Assembly: GCF_005938675.2 (NCBI RefSeq) | Contig: NZ_VCCH02000024.1 | Coordinates: 34,929-98,928 of the forward strand | Direction of reading: 5' to 3' | DNA length: 64,000 nt | Source: Mycobacterium sp. KBS0706 | GTDB lineage: Bacteria > Pseudomonadota > Alphaproteobacteria > DSM-16000 > Inquilinaceae | Shown: positions 7,432 through 16,386 of the stretch, one piece after another | How positions within the stretch are numbered: the stretch's first letter is position 1 | How the letters are laid out: every line of letters starts with the position of its first letter | Notes under the pieces: generated by a model | What the model was told of the DNA's origin: nothing | What the model saw: the letters and a program-made list of their open reading frames with translations, nothing else | Databases searched by the model: none | Program-made: the position numbers and the translations under genes

Positions 7432-9117
7432 GTGAAACCGCTCCTGGATATTCTCGTCGAGCTCGGAAAGCTGGGCCCCGAGGACCGGGCGCGTGTGTCG
7501 CGCTTGCAGGAGAATTCGGGCGACGGCGTGCCGGCGCTGCTGTCCAAGCTGGGGCTGGTGTCCGGCCGCGACCAGGCGCTGGCCCTGTCGCTGCAGCATG
7601 GCGTGCCGCTGGTCGGCCCCGACGCCTTCCCGCCTTCGCCGTTGTTCGACGGCCGGCTGTCGTCGCGCTTCCTGCGCGAGAGCAGGGTGCTGCCGCTGGC
7701 CGAGGCCGAGGATGGCGTGGTCCTGGCCATGGCCGATCCGGGCGATGCCTATGCCCGCCAGGCGGTGGAACTGGCGATGCGCCGGCCGGTCCGCCCCTGC
7801 GTCGCCGCCACCGAGGACCTGGACGACGCCTTCGCTCGCTATTTCGACAGCGGCCGGTCGGCGGTCGAGCGGATCGTCGACGACATCGGCGGCGAGACCG
7901 AGGAGACGGCGGGCGACCCGGACGTGCAGCATTTGCGCGACCTGGCGCAGGAGGCGCCGGTCATCCGCCTGGTCAACCAGATCTTCAGCGACGCGATCCG
8001 GATGCACGCCTCGGACATCCATGTCGAGTGCTACCGCGACGAGGTGAAGGTCCGCTACCGCATCCATGGCCTGTTGCGCGAGATGAAGGCGCCGCCGGTG
8101 CGGCTGGCCCCGGCCCTGATCAGCCGGATCAAGATCCTGTCCAAGCTGGACATCGCCGAGCGCCGGCTGCCGCAGGACGGGCGCGCCCGCTTCACAGTCG
8201 GCGGCCGCAGCATGGACATGCGCGTCGCCACCGTGCCGACCCTGCATGGCGAGAACGTCGTCATCCGCCTGCTCGACACCGCCGGCATGGACATCGAGCT
8301 GTCGGCGATCGGCTTCGCGCCGGAGGTCGAGGCGACGCTGCTGAAGCAGCTGGCCCGGCCGCACGGCATCCTGCTGGTCACCGGCCCGACCGGCAGCGGC
8401 AAGACCACCACCCTGTACGGCGCGCTGCGGATCCTCAATCAGCCGAGCCGGAAGATCCTGACCGTCGAGGATCCGGTCGAATACCAGATCAAGGGTGTCA
8501 ACCAGATCAACGTCCGCCCCCAGATCGGGCTTGATTTCGCCCGGGTGCTGCGGTCCTGCATGCGGCACGACCCGGACGTGATCATGGTCGGGGAGATCCG
8601 CGACGGCGAGACCGCGAACATCGCGGTGCACGCCGCCCTGACCGGCCATCTGGTGCTGTCGACGCTGCACACCAACAGCGCCACCGGGTCGATCAACCGG
8701 CTGCTCGACATGCATGTCGACGGCTATCTCCTGACCTCGACCATCGCCGGGGTGATCGGCCAGCGCCTGGTGCGCCGGCTGTGCCCGGAATGCCGCCGCC
8801 CGGTCGACACCCCGGCCGGGCTGGTCGAGCGCGCCGCCGCCGCCCGGCCGCTGACAACCGGAACGCCGCAGCTATACGAGGCTGTCGGCTGCCCGGCCTG
8901 CGACGACCTCGGCTACACCAGCCGGATGGGCATCTTCGAGTATTTCGTCCCGGACGACGAGATCCGCGACCTGCTGCGCGACCGCATCTCCACCGCCGCC
9001 CTGACCCAGGCGGCGCGCCGGGCCGGCATGGTCACGATGTATGAGGACGGGCTGCACAAATGCCTGGCCGGGCTGACCACGCTGGACGAGGTCCACCGCG
9101 TCACCGAGGAGTGGTGA
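7432..9117 (+). CDS. gspE: Type II secretion ATPase
   Basis: A 561-residue cytoplasmic hexameric ATPase that powers pseudopilus assembly. It has an N-terminal GspE/PilB domain, Walker A GPTGSGKT at residues 318-325, an Asp box with DPVEYQI, Walker B in MVGEIRDGE (about 385-393) and a His box in LSTLHTN. The zinc-binding pairs are C451/C454 and C487/C490. GTG 7432 is chosen because GGAAGGG lies at 7421-7427; an upstream TTG at 7405 is in frame but lacks a site. The next gene, gspF, starts two bases after the stop. Confidence 0.96.
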   Translation: MKPLLDILVELGKLGPEDRARVSRLQENSGDGVPALLSKLGLVSGRDQALALSLQHGVPLVGPDAFPPSPLFDGRLSSRFLRESRVLPLAEAEDGVVLAMADPGDAYARQAVELAMRRPVRPCVAATEDLDDAFARYFDSGRSAVERIVDDIGGETEETAGDPDVQHLRDLAQEAPVIRLVNQIFSDAIRMHASDIHVECYRDEVKVRYRIHGLLREMKAPPVRLAPALISRIKILSKLDIAERRLPQDGRARFTVGGRSMDMRVATVPTLHGENVVIRLLDTAGMDIELSAIGFAPEVEATLLKQLARPHGILLVTGPTGSGKTTTLYGALRILNQPSRKILTVEDPVEYQIKGVNQINVRPQIGLDFARVLRSCMRHDPDVIMVGEIRDGETANIAVHAALTGHLVLSTLHTNSATGSINRLLDMHVDGYLLTSTIAGVIGQRLVRRLCPECRRPVDTPAGLVERAAAARPLTTGTPQLYEAVGCPACDDLGYTSRMGIFEYFVPDDEIRDLLRDRISTAALTQAARRAGMVTMYEDGLHKCLAGLTTLDEVHRVTEEW

Positions 9118-9118
9118 C

Positions 9119-10342
9119 ATGCCGGTCTTCGCGTACAAGGCGATCGACGGCAGCGGCGCGGTGGTCGAGGGCCGGGCGGAGGCGGCGGACGAGGCCAGCC
9201 TGACGGCGAGGCTGGAGGCGACCGGTATCCTGCCGCTGAGCATGGCGCCGGTGCGGGCTCAGGCCGGCCGCAGCGGCGGCGCGGCTGTCGGCAGCGGACT
9301 CCACCGGCGCCGGGGGCCGAAGCCCGGCGAGATCACCCAGATGACGCGCGAGCTGGCGATCCTGGTGTCCGCCGGCCAGCCGCTGGAGCAGGCGCTGGTG
9401 ACGCTGTCCCAGGGCGTCGGCCCGGTCCCCGCTTTGTCCGCCCAGGTGCTGGCGCGGGTGCGCGCCGGAACCAGCCTGAGCGCCGCGCTGGAGGAGCAGG
9501 GCCCGGTGTTTCCGCGGCTCTACGTCAACATGATCCGGGCCGGCGAGAGCTCCGGCACGCTCGACGTGGTGCTGGAGCGGCTGGCCGAGCTGCGCGAGCG
9601 CGGCGAGAAGACCCGGGAGATGGTGGTCTCGGCCATGCTGTACCCGGCCATCCTGATCGTGGTCTCGCTGTCGTCGGTGTTCCTGCTGCTGACCTTCGTG
9701 GTGCCGCAGTTCGAGACCATCTTCAAGGATGCCGGGGCGGCGCTGCCGACGCCGACCGCGATCGTCATCGCCATCGGCCGCTTCTGCCAGGACTATGGCT
9801 GGATGGTCGGCCTCGGCATCGTCGCCGCGGTGATCGTGACGCGGCGCATCCTGGCCCAGCCCGGCCCGCGCCTGACCTGGGACCGCGCGGCCCTGCGCCT
9901 GCCGCTGATCGGCCCCCTGATCCGCATCCTGGCGACCGCCCGGTTCTGCCGCACCCTGTCGACCCTGGTCGGCAACGGCGTCGACCTGCCCTCGGCCATC
10001 GCCCTGTCGCGCGACGTGGTCTCGAACACCGCCGTCAGCGCCGCGATGGAGACCGTCATCACCGGCGTGCGACAAGGCCGGGGCCTGGCCGACCCGCTGG
10101 CCGAGATCGGCCTGTTTCCGCCACTCGCGGTGCAGATGCTGCGCGTCGGCGAGGAGACCGGCCGGATCGACATGACCTCGGCGCACATCGCCGAGGCCTA
10201 TGAGCGCAAGCTGGAGGCCGCGATCAAGCGGCTGGTCACGCTGGTCGAGCCGGCCCTGATCATCGTCCTCGGCCTGGCGGTGGGCGGCATCGTCATGTCC
10301 ATCCTGCTGGCCGTCATCAGCATCAACGACCTCGCCTTCTGA
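9119..10342 (+). CDS. gspF: Type II secretion inner-membrane platform protein
   Basis: A 407-residue protein with the GspF/PilC pattern: two homologous cytoplasmic four-helix domains separated by transmembrane helices, with three hydrophobic segments (about 175-200, 225-245 and 375-400). The N-terminal block MPVFAYKAID and the second-repeat block FPPLAVQMLRVGEETG are family hallmarks. It links the ATPase GspE and the pseudopilus. It is tightly spaced between gspE and gspG. Confidence 0.95.
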   Translation: MPVFAYKAIDGSGAVVEGRAEAADEASLTARLEATGILPLSMAPVRAQAGRSGGAAVGSGLHRRRGPKPGEITQMTRELAILVSAGQPLEQALVTLSQGVGPVPALSAQVLARVRAGTSLSAALEEQGPVFPRLYVNMIRAGESSGTLDVVLERLAELRERGEKTREMVVSAMLYPAILIVVSLSSVFLLLTFVVPQFETIFKDAGAALPTPTAIVIAIGRFCQDYGWMVGLGIVAAVIVTRRILAQPGPRLTWDRAALRLPLIGPLIRILATARFCRTLSTLVGNGVDLPSAIALSRDVVSNTAVSAAMETVITGVRQGRGLADPLAEIGLFPPLAVQMLRVGEETGRIDMTSAHIAEAYERKLEAAIKRLVTLVEPALIIVLGLAVGGIVMSILLAVISINDLAF

Positions 10343-10348
10343 GAGACC

Positions 10349-10798
10349 ATGCCCGAGATTCCGAACCACACGCCCGCCGCCATCCGTCGCCGCCGCCAGG
10401 CCGGCTTCACCCTGATCGAGCTCTTGGTCGTGCTTGTCATCCTCGGCCTGCTGGCCGGGCTGGTGGGGCCGCGGATCCTGTCCTATCTCGGCGGCGCCCG
10501 GGCGGATTCGGCGCGGCTGCAGATCGAGAACTTCAAATCCGCCCTCGACCTCTACGCCATCGATGTCGGCGGCTATCCGACCACCGCCCAGGGGCTGAAG
10601 GCGCTGATGGCCAACCCCGGCGGGGTGCGCGGCTGGAACGGGCCGTATCTGCGCAGCAACGCGCTGCCGGATGACCCCTGGGGCACCGCCTACAACTACC
10701 GGGCGCCAGGGCAGCACGGCGCCTTCGACCTGTATTCCCTGGGCGCCGACAAGCGGGAGGGCGGCAGCGGCGATGACGCCGACATCACCAGCTGGTGA
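10349..10798 (+). CDS. gspG: Major pseudopilin
   Basis: A 149-residue class 3 prepilin. The leader is about 17 residues long, ends in Gly, and is followed by FTLIELLVVLVILGLLAG with the invariant Glu at +5. The C-terminal half has the GspG signature: YPTTAQGLKAL, GPYLRS, DPWG and the calcium-site region up to DADITSW. It polymerises into the pseudopilus piston of the secretion machine after processing by GspO. The downstream gspH start lies inside its 3' end. Confidence 0.96.
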   Translation: MPEIPNHTPAAIRRRRQAGFTLIELLVVLVILGLLAGLVGPRILSYLGGARADSARLQIENFKSALDLYAIDVGGYPTTAQGLKALMANPGGVRGWNGPYLRSNALPDDPWGTAYNYRAPGQHGAFDLYSLGADKREGGSGDDADITSW

Positions 10799-11264
10799 TC
10801 GGGCCGGGCCCCGGACCGACCGCGGCTTCACCCTGCTGGAGCTGCTGGTGGTCCTGGTCATCCTCGGCGTCGTGGCAGCGCTGGTGCCGCCGATGCTGGC
10901 GCGCGGCTCCGGCCAGGCCCAGCTGAAGCGCACCGTGGCGACCCTGGCGTCGGAGCTGCGGCAGGCACGCAGCGACGCCATCCTGCGCGACGGGCCGCAG
11001 GGCGTGGTGATCGACCCCGTCGGCCGCAGCTTCGGCCCGGTCGCGGCGCCGCTGCGCCACCGCATCGCCGACGGCATCGCGATCGACGTCACCAGCGCCG
11101 GGATCGCCGCCGACCGCGACGGCCGGCCGGGCATCCGCTTCCTGCCGGACGGAAGGTCGACCGGCGGCACCATCCGCCTGGCCGGCCAGGGCCGCGCCTA
11201 CCGGGTCGAGGTCAACTGGCTGACCGGCCGGGTGCGGATCGTGGAGGCCGGCGATGAAAGCTGA
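10773..11264 (+). CDS. gspH: Minor pseudopilin GspH
   Basis: A 163-residue prepilin with an 18-residue leader ending RTDRG before FTLLELLVVLVILG, and a soluble domain with the GspH pattern (LASELRQARSDAILRDGPQGVVID). The start chosen, ATG 10773, lies 26 bases inside gspG. The reading frame stays open further upstream, but that part is simply the gspG sequence in another frame. It is a minor subunit at or near the pseudopilus tip. The gene overlaps gspI by 11 bases. Confidence 0.9.
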   Translation: MTPTSPAGDRAGPRTDRGFTLLELLVVLVILGVVAALVPPMLARGSGQAQLKRTVATLASELRQARSDAILRDGPQGVVIDPVGRSFGPVAAPLRHRIADGIAIDVTSAGIAADRDGRPGIRFLPDGRSTGGTIRLAGQGRAYRVEVNWLTGRVRIVEAGDES

Positions 11265-11664
11265 ATCACGGGGGCGTGAGCGCGGCTTCACCCTGATCGA
11301 GGTGGTGGTCGCCCTGACCATCCTGGGGCTGATCCTGACCGTGATCTTCCGGATCTTCGGCACGGGGCTGACCGGCCTGGCCCGCGCCGACGGGCTGCAG
11401 CGCGCCGCCATCGTCGCCGAGGGGCTGGCGGCACAGCTGGACACGCTGCCGACGCCGCTGCGCATGGGCGCCACGGTGTCCGGCGAGACCGAAGACGGCT
11501 ATCGCTGGCGGATCGTCGCCGACGGCTGGGACCAGGCGCCGCGCCAGACCGTGACTGTGGGCGCCCGCCAGGCCCGGCTGGCCCGGCTGCGCATCGCCGT
11601 CGAGCCCACCGCCTCGGGCCCGCGGTTCGAGATGACCACCCTGGCGCTGGTGGCCGTGCAATGA
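11254..11664 (+). CDS. gspI: Minor pseudopilin GspI
   Basis: A 136-residue prepilin with a short charged leader (MKAESRGRERG) and FTLIEVVVALTILGLIL. The soluble part is of GspI size and contains the Trp-rich strand GYRWRIVADGW. GspI nucleates the tip complex with GspJ and GspK. It overlaps gspH upstream and gspJ downstream (4 bases, ATGA), which indicates translational coupling. Confidence 0.9.
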   Translation: MKAESRGRERGFTLIEVVVALTILGLILTVIFRIFGTGLTGLARADGLQRAAIVAEGLAAQLDTLPTPLRMGATVSGETEDGYRWRIVADGWDQAPRQTVTVGARQARLARLRIAVEPTASGPRFEMTTLALVAVQ

Positions 11665-12527
11665 GCGCCCCAGACCAGCGAGGCTTCACCCTGCTCGAGA
11701 CCATCATCGCCATGGTGGTGCTGGCGCTGGTGATGGTGCTGCTGACCGGCGGCCTGCGCTTCGTCACCGCCGGCTGGGACCGCGGCGCCCGGGCGGCCGA
11801 GGCGTCCGAGACCATCGCCCTGGTGCAGTCGACGCTGCGGCGCGAGGCGGCGGCGGCCCGGCGCCTGACCTGGCAGGCCCAGCCCGGCGCCAAGCCCGCA
11901 GCCACCTTCTGGGGCGATCCCGACCGGGTCGGGCTGGTGGTGGCCGATCCGGGCTTCCCGAGCGAACCCGGCCTGGCCATCGCGTTCTTCTACGTCGATG
12001 TGCAGCCCGGCGAGTCGACCCTGCGCTATTCCCGCGCCCGCTTCGACCCGCGGCTCGACGGCTTTGCCGATGCCAAGGCGACCGACGACCTGATCCTGTC
12101 GCGCGGCCGCGTCGCGTACCGCTTCGACTATTTCGGCACGGTGTCCGGCGAGCAGCGGCCGCGCTGGGTCTCGCCCTGGCCGGACCTCGAGGCGCCGCCG
12201 CAGCTGATCCGGCTGCGCAGCCGCGACGCCGAGGGGCTGGCGGTGTGGCCCGACATCGTGGTGCCGCTGCCGGTCGCTCTCGAGGCCGCCTGCGTCCGCA
12301 CCATCACGGCGACGAACGGTCCGGACTCGCAGCAGCCAGCGGGACAGAACGCGCCGTCGGGGCCGCAGGCTGGCCAGCCGCCGCGACGGCAGCAGCCCCC
12401 GCCGCAGCCGCAGGAGGGCACGCAGGCCGCGGCCGAGTCCCCCGGCGACGCCACCGCCGCCCCGCCCGCCACGGGCGCGGACGATTTCTGCAGCCTGTCG
12501 GTGCAGCGCGATGCCAAGGCCGGCTGA
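11661..12527 (+). CDS. gspJ: Minor pseudopilin GspJ with extended Pro/Gln-rich tail
   Basis: A 288-residue protein with a very short leader (MSAPDQRG) before FTLLETIIAMVVLALV and a GspJ-type beta domain. It is longer than usual: residues about 222-270 form a Gln/Pro/Ala-rich low-complexity stretch that precedes the final DDFCSLSVQ segment. The other Cys, near residue 217, could pair with this late one. It should sit in the pseudopilus tip with GspI and GspK. gspK starts within its last 17 bases. Confidence 0.85.
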   Translation: MSAPDQRGFTLLETIIAMVVLALVMVLLTGGLRFVTAGWDRGARAAEASETIALVQSTLRREAAAARRLTWQAQPGAKPAATFWGDPDRVGLVVADPGFPSEPGLAIAFFYVDVQPGESTLRYSRARFDPRLDGFADAKATDDLILSRGRVAYRFDYFGTVSGEQRPRWVSPWPDLEAPPQLIRLRSRDAEGLAVWPDIVVPLPVALEAACVRTITATNGPDSQQPAGQNAPSGPQAGQPPRRQQPPPQPQEGTQAAAESPGDATAAPPATGADDFCSLSVQRDAKAG

Positions 12528-13503
12528 CCCCCGCCCCGCCGCGCCCCGCGCCCCGCGCCATGGCGAGCGCGGCATCGCTCTGGTGGTGGTGCTGTGGACG
12601 CTGGTGATGCTGGCGATGCTGACCATCGGCTTCAGCCTGAGCAGCCGGACCGAGGCCCGCGTCGCCGCCAACGGCGCCGAGGAGATCCGTCTGCGGGCGC
12701 TGCTGCGCGGCGGCGTCGAGCTGGCGGTGCTGGGGCTGGGCACCGCCGATGACGACCGCGGCTGGCGTGCCGACGGCACCCCCTACCCCGCCGAGCTCGG
12801 CGACGACCGCATCGTCGTGCGCATCCGCGACGAGGCCGGCCGGGTCGACCTGAACCGGGCCGACGAGGAGATGCTGCAGCGGCTGATCGCGGTGGTGCTG
12901 GGCACGTCGGAGCAAGCGCCGCGGCTGGCCAAGGCGATCCTGCGCCGGCGCGGCGGCGACCAGGGGCGGCACCCGCCCGGTGCGGACCAGCCCGGCCAGC
13001 CCACACGCCAGCCCGAGCCCACCCGGCCCGCCACGGCGCCGGACCCGGACGACCCGGCCACGCTGGCCCGCCCGTTCCAGTCGGCCGAGGAGCTGCGCAC
13101 GGTCCCCGGCATCAATCGATCCCTGGCCGATGCGCTGATGCCGCTGGTCACAGTCCTGTCGCCGGCCGCCGGGATTGATCCGTTCTCCGCCGACCCGCTG
13201 GTGCTGCAGGCCCTGCCCGGCGTCACCCGCGCCCAGGCCGAGGCGGTGGTCCGGGCCCGGCAGCAGCGCCCGGCGCCGACGCTGGAGCGGCTGGCCACGC
13301 TGCTGCCGCAGGATCTCGGCGAAAAACTGCGCGCCGGGGCCGGCCCGGTCTACAGCGTCAGCGTCGAGGCCGCGACCGCCCGCGGTGCGCGCGGACGGGT
13401 CGAAGCGGTGATCTGGGTCGCCGCCGACGGCCAGAGCTTCTATCGTATCCTGGACTGGCGGGAGGCCGGCTTCGGCCGGCATGTGGGGGAGGGCCCGGCA
13501 TGA
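12511..13503 (+). CDS. gspK: Minor pseudopilin GspK
   Basis: A 330-residue protein of GspK type. Its leader of about 21 residues is followed by IALVVVLWTLVMLAMLTIG, which lacks the usual Glu5, as is characteristic of GspK. The domain contains the DEAGRVDLNRADEEML block and a helix-hairpin-helix-like RTVPGINRSLADAL region. A disordered Pro/Gln/Gly-rich insertion occupies about residues 150-187. GspK caps the tip complex. It overlaps gspL in ATGA. Confidence 0.9.
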   Translation: MPRPADPRPAAPRAPRHGERGIALVVVLWTLVMLAMLTIGFSLSSRTEARVAANGAEEIRLRALLRGGVELAVLGLGTADDDRGWRADGTPYPAELGDDRIVVRIRDEAGRVDLNRADEEMLQRLIAVVLGTSEQAPRLAKAILRRRGGDQGRHPPGADQPGQPTRQPEPTRPATAPDPDDPATLARPFQSAEELRTVPGINRSLADALMPLVTVLSPAAGIDPFSADPLVLQALPGVTRAQAEAVVRARQQRPAPTLERLATLLPQDLGEKLRAGAGPVYSVSVEAATARGARGRVEAVIWVAADGQSFYRILDWREAGFGRHVGEGPA

Positions 13504-14561
13504 TCGCCGGCATGGTCCGTCGAACGGCGGTGTTTCTGCGATGGTGGGGGCGCGAGCTGGCCGGGCTGGTGCCCGACCGCTGGCTGTTCCGACCGATCCT
13601 GCGCCGGCGCCGGCTGATCCTGCTCTGGCGGGAGGACGGCGCCCGGCTGATCGAGAGCCGCGGCCGTCGCGTGCTGCGCGAGGTGCCGCTGGGCCATGCT
13701 CCGGCCGGCGGCCAGCAGCGGCGCGGCGCCGAGGTGGTGCTGCGCTTCCCGGCCGAGGTCGGGCTGCGCCGCCGCATCGCGCTGCCGCGCGAGGCCGAGG
13801 CGGCTTTGGGCCGGGTGCTGCGCTTTGAGATCGACCGGCTGACCCCCTGGCCGCCCGGCACCGCCGCCTTCGCCGCCCGCCGGCTGCCCCCGACCGGCGA
13901 CGCCGCCACCATCGCCATCGAGCTGACGGCGATGCCGCGCGAGCAGATCGATGCCGCGGTGCAGGCGGCCCGCGCCGCCGGCTGGACCCCGGATGTGGTC
14001 GACCTGGCCGGCGAGGATCCGCTGGCGCCGCCGGGACCCGACCTGCGCCACGACATCGATGCCGAGCGCCGCCGGGCGCTGCGCCGACTGGCCTGGCTCG
14101 GCGGGCTCGGCCTCGGCGCCCCGGCCGCGGTCGCGGCCGCGTGGCTGGTCTGGACCGTCGCAGCGCATTGGTCGGTGGTGTCGGGTCTGCGCGACCAGGT
14201 GGCCACGGCCCGTGCGGCGACGGCGCCGGCCAGCGCCCTGCAGGCCGAGATCCGGGCGCTGGAGGAGGCCGGCTCCTATCTCGGCGCCCAGCGCCGCGCC
14301 ACGCCCTATGTCTCGACCCTGATCGAGACCGTCAGCCGCGCCCTGCCCGACGGCGCCTGGCTGACCGAGCTGTCGCTGGACCAGGGCACCCTGCGGCTGG
14401 GCGGCTTCGCCGATGATTCCGCCGGGCTGATCTCGGTGCTGTCGGCGCTGCCGCAGCTGCAATCCGTCGCCTTCGCAGCGCCGAGCGTGCGCGACCCGCA
14501 GCGCAGCCAGGACCGCTTCGCCGTCAGTGCGGCGCTGGTGCCGGGAGCGCAGCGACCATGA
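13500..14561 (+). CDS. gspL: GspL-like inner-membrane protein (PilN-type C-terminal domain)
   Basis: A 353-residue protein. The N-terminal cytoplasmic part is actin-like in outline but shorter than in classical GspL. One transmembrane helix lies at about residues 197-222, followed by a coiled segment and a periplasmic PilN/ferredoxin-like domain (about 255-345, with LPDGAWLTELSLDQGTLRL). GspL recruits the ATPase to the platform. The assignment rests on position between gspK and gspM and on topology. The PilN-like domain suggests the variant system found in alphaproteobacteria. Confidence 0.82.
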   Translation: MIAGMVRRTAVFLRWWGRELAGLVPDRWLFRPILRRRRLILLWREDGARLIESRGRRVLREVPLGHAPAGGQQRRGAEVVLRFPAEVGLRRRIALPREAEAALGRVLRFEIDRLTPWPPGTAAFAARRLPPTGDAATIAIELTAMPREQIDAAVQAARAAGWTPDVVDLAGEDPLAPPGPDLRHDIDAERRRALRRLAWLGGLGLGAPAAVAAAWLVWTVAAHWSVVSGLRDQVATARAATAPASALQAEIRALEEAGSYLGAQRRATPYVSTLIETVSRALPDGAWLTELSLDQGTLRLGGFADDSAGLISVLSALPQLQSVAFAAPSVRDPQRSQDRFAVSAALVPGAQRP

Positions 14562-15127
14562 ATATCGACCTGAGCCCCACGGCCCACCGCCTGATCGCCA
14601 TCGGCCTGCTGCTGCTGCTGTTGGTCGGGATCGGCGCCGGCTTTGCCGCCGGGGCGGTCGCCATCCGCGACGCCGACGACACCGCCGCCGGGCTGCGCCA
14701 GGAGCTGGCGCTGCTGGCCCGGCTGGCGCTGACCCGCGACCGTCTGGAGGAGCGCAAGGCCGCCCTGGTCGCGGCCGCGGGCGGGGAGACGCCGGCGCTG
14801 CAGGGCGCCAGCCCGGCGATCGCCAGCGCCTCGCTGCAGCAGCTGGTCTCGGGCGTCGTCGTGGCCCAGGGCGGCCGGGTCGACAGCATGACCGTGCTGC
14901 CGGCGGTGGAGGATCCCGGCGGCTACAGCCGGGTCGGGCTGCGCGCCAGCTTCGGCGCCCGGATCGAGGCGTTGCGCAACATCCTGCAGGCCTTCGAGGC
15001 CGGGGCGCCGCCGCTTTTCATCCCCGCCTTCACCATCCGCACCGAATCGACCGAGGGCGAGGAAGACCCGGAGCTGACGGTCTCGGTCGATGTCTATGGC
15101 GTGATGCGCCGGCCGGAGGGCAGCTGA
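14558..15127 (+). CDS. gspM: GspM-like inner-membrane protein
   Basis: A 189-residue bitopic protein with a transmembrane helix at about residues 11-35, a coiled-coil-prone stretch (about 40-68) and a small ferredoxin-like periplasmic domain. This is the GspM/PilO layout. It overlaps gspL in ATGA, and the GspL/GspM pair normally forms a dimer in the inner-membrane platform. Sequence conservation is low in this family, so the call leans on context. Confidence 0.8.
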   Translation: MNIDLSPTAHRLIAIGLLLLLLVGIGAGFAAGAVAIRDADDTAAGLRQELALLARLALTRDRLEERKAALVAAAGGETPALQGASPAIASASLQQLVSGVVVAQGGRVDSMTVLPAVEDPGGYSRVGLRASFGARIEALRNILQAFEAGAPPLFIPAFTIRTESTEGEEDPELTVSVDVYGVMRRPEGS

Positions 15128-15128
15128 C

Positions 15129-15638
15129 ATGGCCTGGCATCCCCTGACCCGCCTGCTGCTCGTGCTGGGCCCCCTGGCGATCGGCGTGTCCTACCTGCTG
15201 GAGCCGGACGACCCGGCCGCGGTGCCGGCCGTCGTGCGCTCCGGCAACGCCCAGGCGGCGCTGCCGCCCGCGACGCCGGCTGCCGAGCCGCCGCCCCTGC
15301 TGGCGCCGGAGCTGTCGGCCCTGACCGAGACCGTGGAGCGGCCGCTGTTCAACCCCAGCCGCCGCGGCCCGCAGCCCCCGCCGCCGGAAGCCGAGGCGCC
15401 GCCGCCACCGCCGCCGATGGCCGAGCCACCCCCGGCGGTGACGGTGCAGGGCGTGATCCTGGCCGGCGATCAGAGCGTGGCGCTGCTGCGCCGCGACGAC
15501 ACCGGCGAGATCATGACCGCCCGGCCGGGCGACGACCTGTCCGGCTGGCATGTCGACCGGATCGCGCCCGGATCGGTGACCCTGACCGGCCCCGACGGCT
15601 CGGTCGAGCTGCCGCTGTTCCCGCCCCCGCCGCCCTGA
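15129..15638 (+). CDS. GspC/GspN-like periplasmic protein with HR-type domain
   Basis: A 169-residue protein with one N-terminal transmembrane helix, a long Pro/Ala-rich linker (about 45-105) and a compact beta domain at about 105-165 (VTVQGVILAGDQSVALL). That domain resembles the homology region of GspC, which contacts the secretin N0 domain. There is no PDZ domain, so it is shorter than classical GspC. In this operon position such proteins are annotated as GspN or GspC-like. It overlaps the hydrolase gene by one base. Confidence 0.7.
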   Translation: MAWHPLTRLLLVLGPLAIGVSYLLEPDDPAAVPAVVRSGNAQAALPPATPAAEPPPLLAPELSALTETVERPLFNPSRRGPQPPPPEAEAPPPPPPMAEPPPAVTVQGVILAGDQSVALLRRDDTGEIMTARPGDDLSGWHVDRIAPGSVTLTGPDGSVELPLFPPPPP

Positions 15639-16282
15639 TGCGCCGGCCGGCCCTGCTCACGCCGCTGCTGGCGGCGCTGCTGGTGCTGTGCCTGGCGCCG
15701 GGGTTGCGCGCCCAGGAGCTGGGTGAGGGCTGGCTCATGCCGCCCGGCGACCCGGTCGGCAGCCTGATCCCGAGCCGCCCGGACGCCCCGGCCGCGGCCG
15801 GGCCGACACCCACCGTTCAGCCCTCGGCCCAGGCCCGCACCAGCCCGGCACAGATCCGCCGCCTGATCGTCAGCCGGCTGCGGCTGACGGATGCGCGACA
15901 GCGGCCGCAGGTGCTGCGCCAGGCCCGCTGCCTAGCCTATGCGGTGTATTTCGAGGCCCAGGGCGAGACCCGGCTGGGCCAGCTGGCGGTGGCGCAGGTG
16001 GTGCTGAACCGGTTGCGCGTCCCGGCCTATCCCAAGACCATCTGCAGCGTCATCGCCGACCGCGGCCAGTTCCCCTGGACCACCGGCGACCTGACCATCC
16101 GCGACGCGGCCCGGTTCCGCATCGCCTGGTCGGTGGCGCTGCACATGATGGCCGGCATCTTCACCGACCCCACTCGCGGCGCCACCCATTTCTATGCGCC
16201 CGCCCGCGTCGGCGCCCCGGCCTGGGCCACGCCCGAGGCCTATCTGCTGACCATCGGCGGCCACCGCTTCTTCCGGCCCTGA
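15638..16282 (+). CDS. SleB-type cell-wall hydrolase (Hydrolase_2 family)
   Basis: A 214-residue exported protein with a signal peptide (about 1-25), a disordered Pro-rich linker (about 40-70) and a Hydrolase_2/SleB domain (about 95-214). The domain contains LAYAVYFEAQGE with the probable catalytic Glu106, then the Gln/Phe/Trp-containing RGQFPWT and THFYAP. Family members cleave peptidoglycan. It follows the GspC/N-like gene in TGATG, so it is the last gene of the secretion operon. A role in opening the wall for the machine is inferred. Confidence 0.88.
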   Translation: MRRPALLTPLLAALLVLCLAPGLRAQELGEGWLMPPGDPVGSLIPSRPDAPAAAGPTPTVQPSAQARTSPAQIRRLIVSRLRLTDARQRPQVLRQARCLAYAVYFEAQGETRLGQLAVAQVVLNRLRVPAYPKTICSVIADRGQFPWTTGDLTIRDAARFRIAWSVALHMMAGIFTDPTRGATHFYAPARVGAPAWATPEAYLLTIGGHRFFRP

Positions 16283-16386
16283 CGCGCGGCGGTTTGGCAA
16301 GATCTGCCCGATCCCTGTCATCCGTGCCAATGGCTTGGCCCGCCCGACCCAGGCACAGTGCCGCCTGCGTCCCACGGAGACCGATC

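Noticed and set aside
7201..8715. Leftward open frame continuing upstream of gspD across the promoter and into gspE
   Set aside because: It is the antisense frame of gspE joined to gspD through the AT-rich promoter; the secretin signal peptide and start are at 7200 or 7176.
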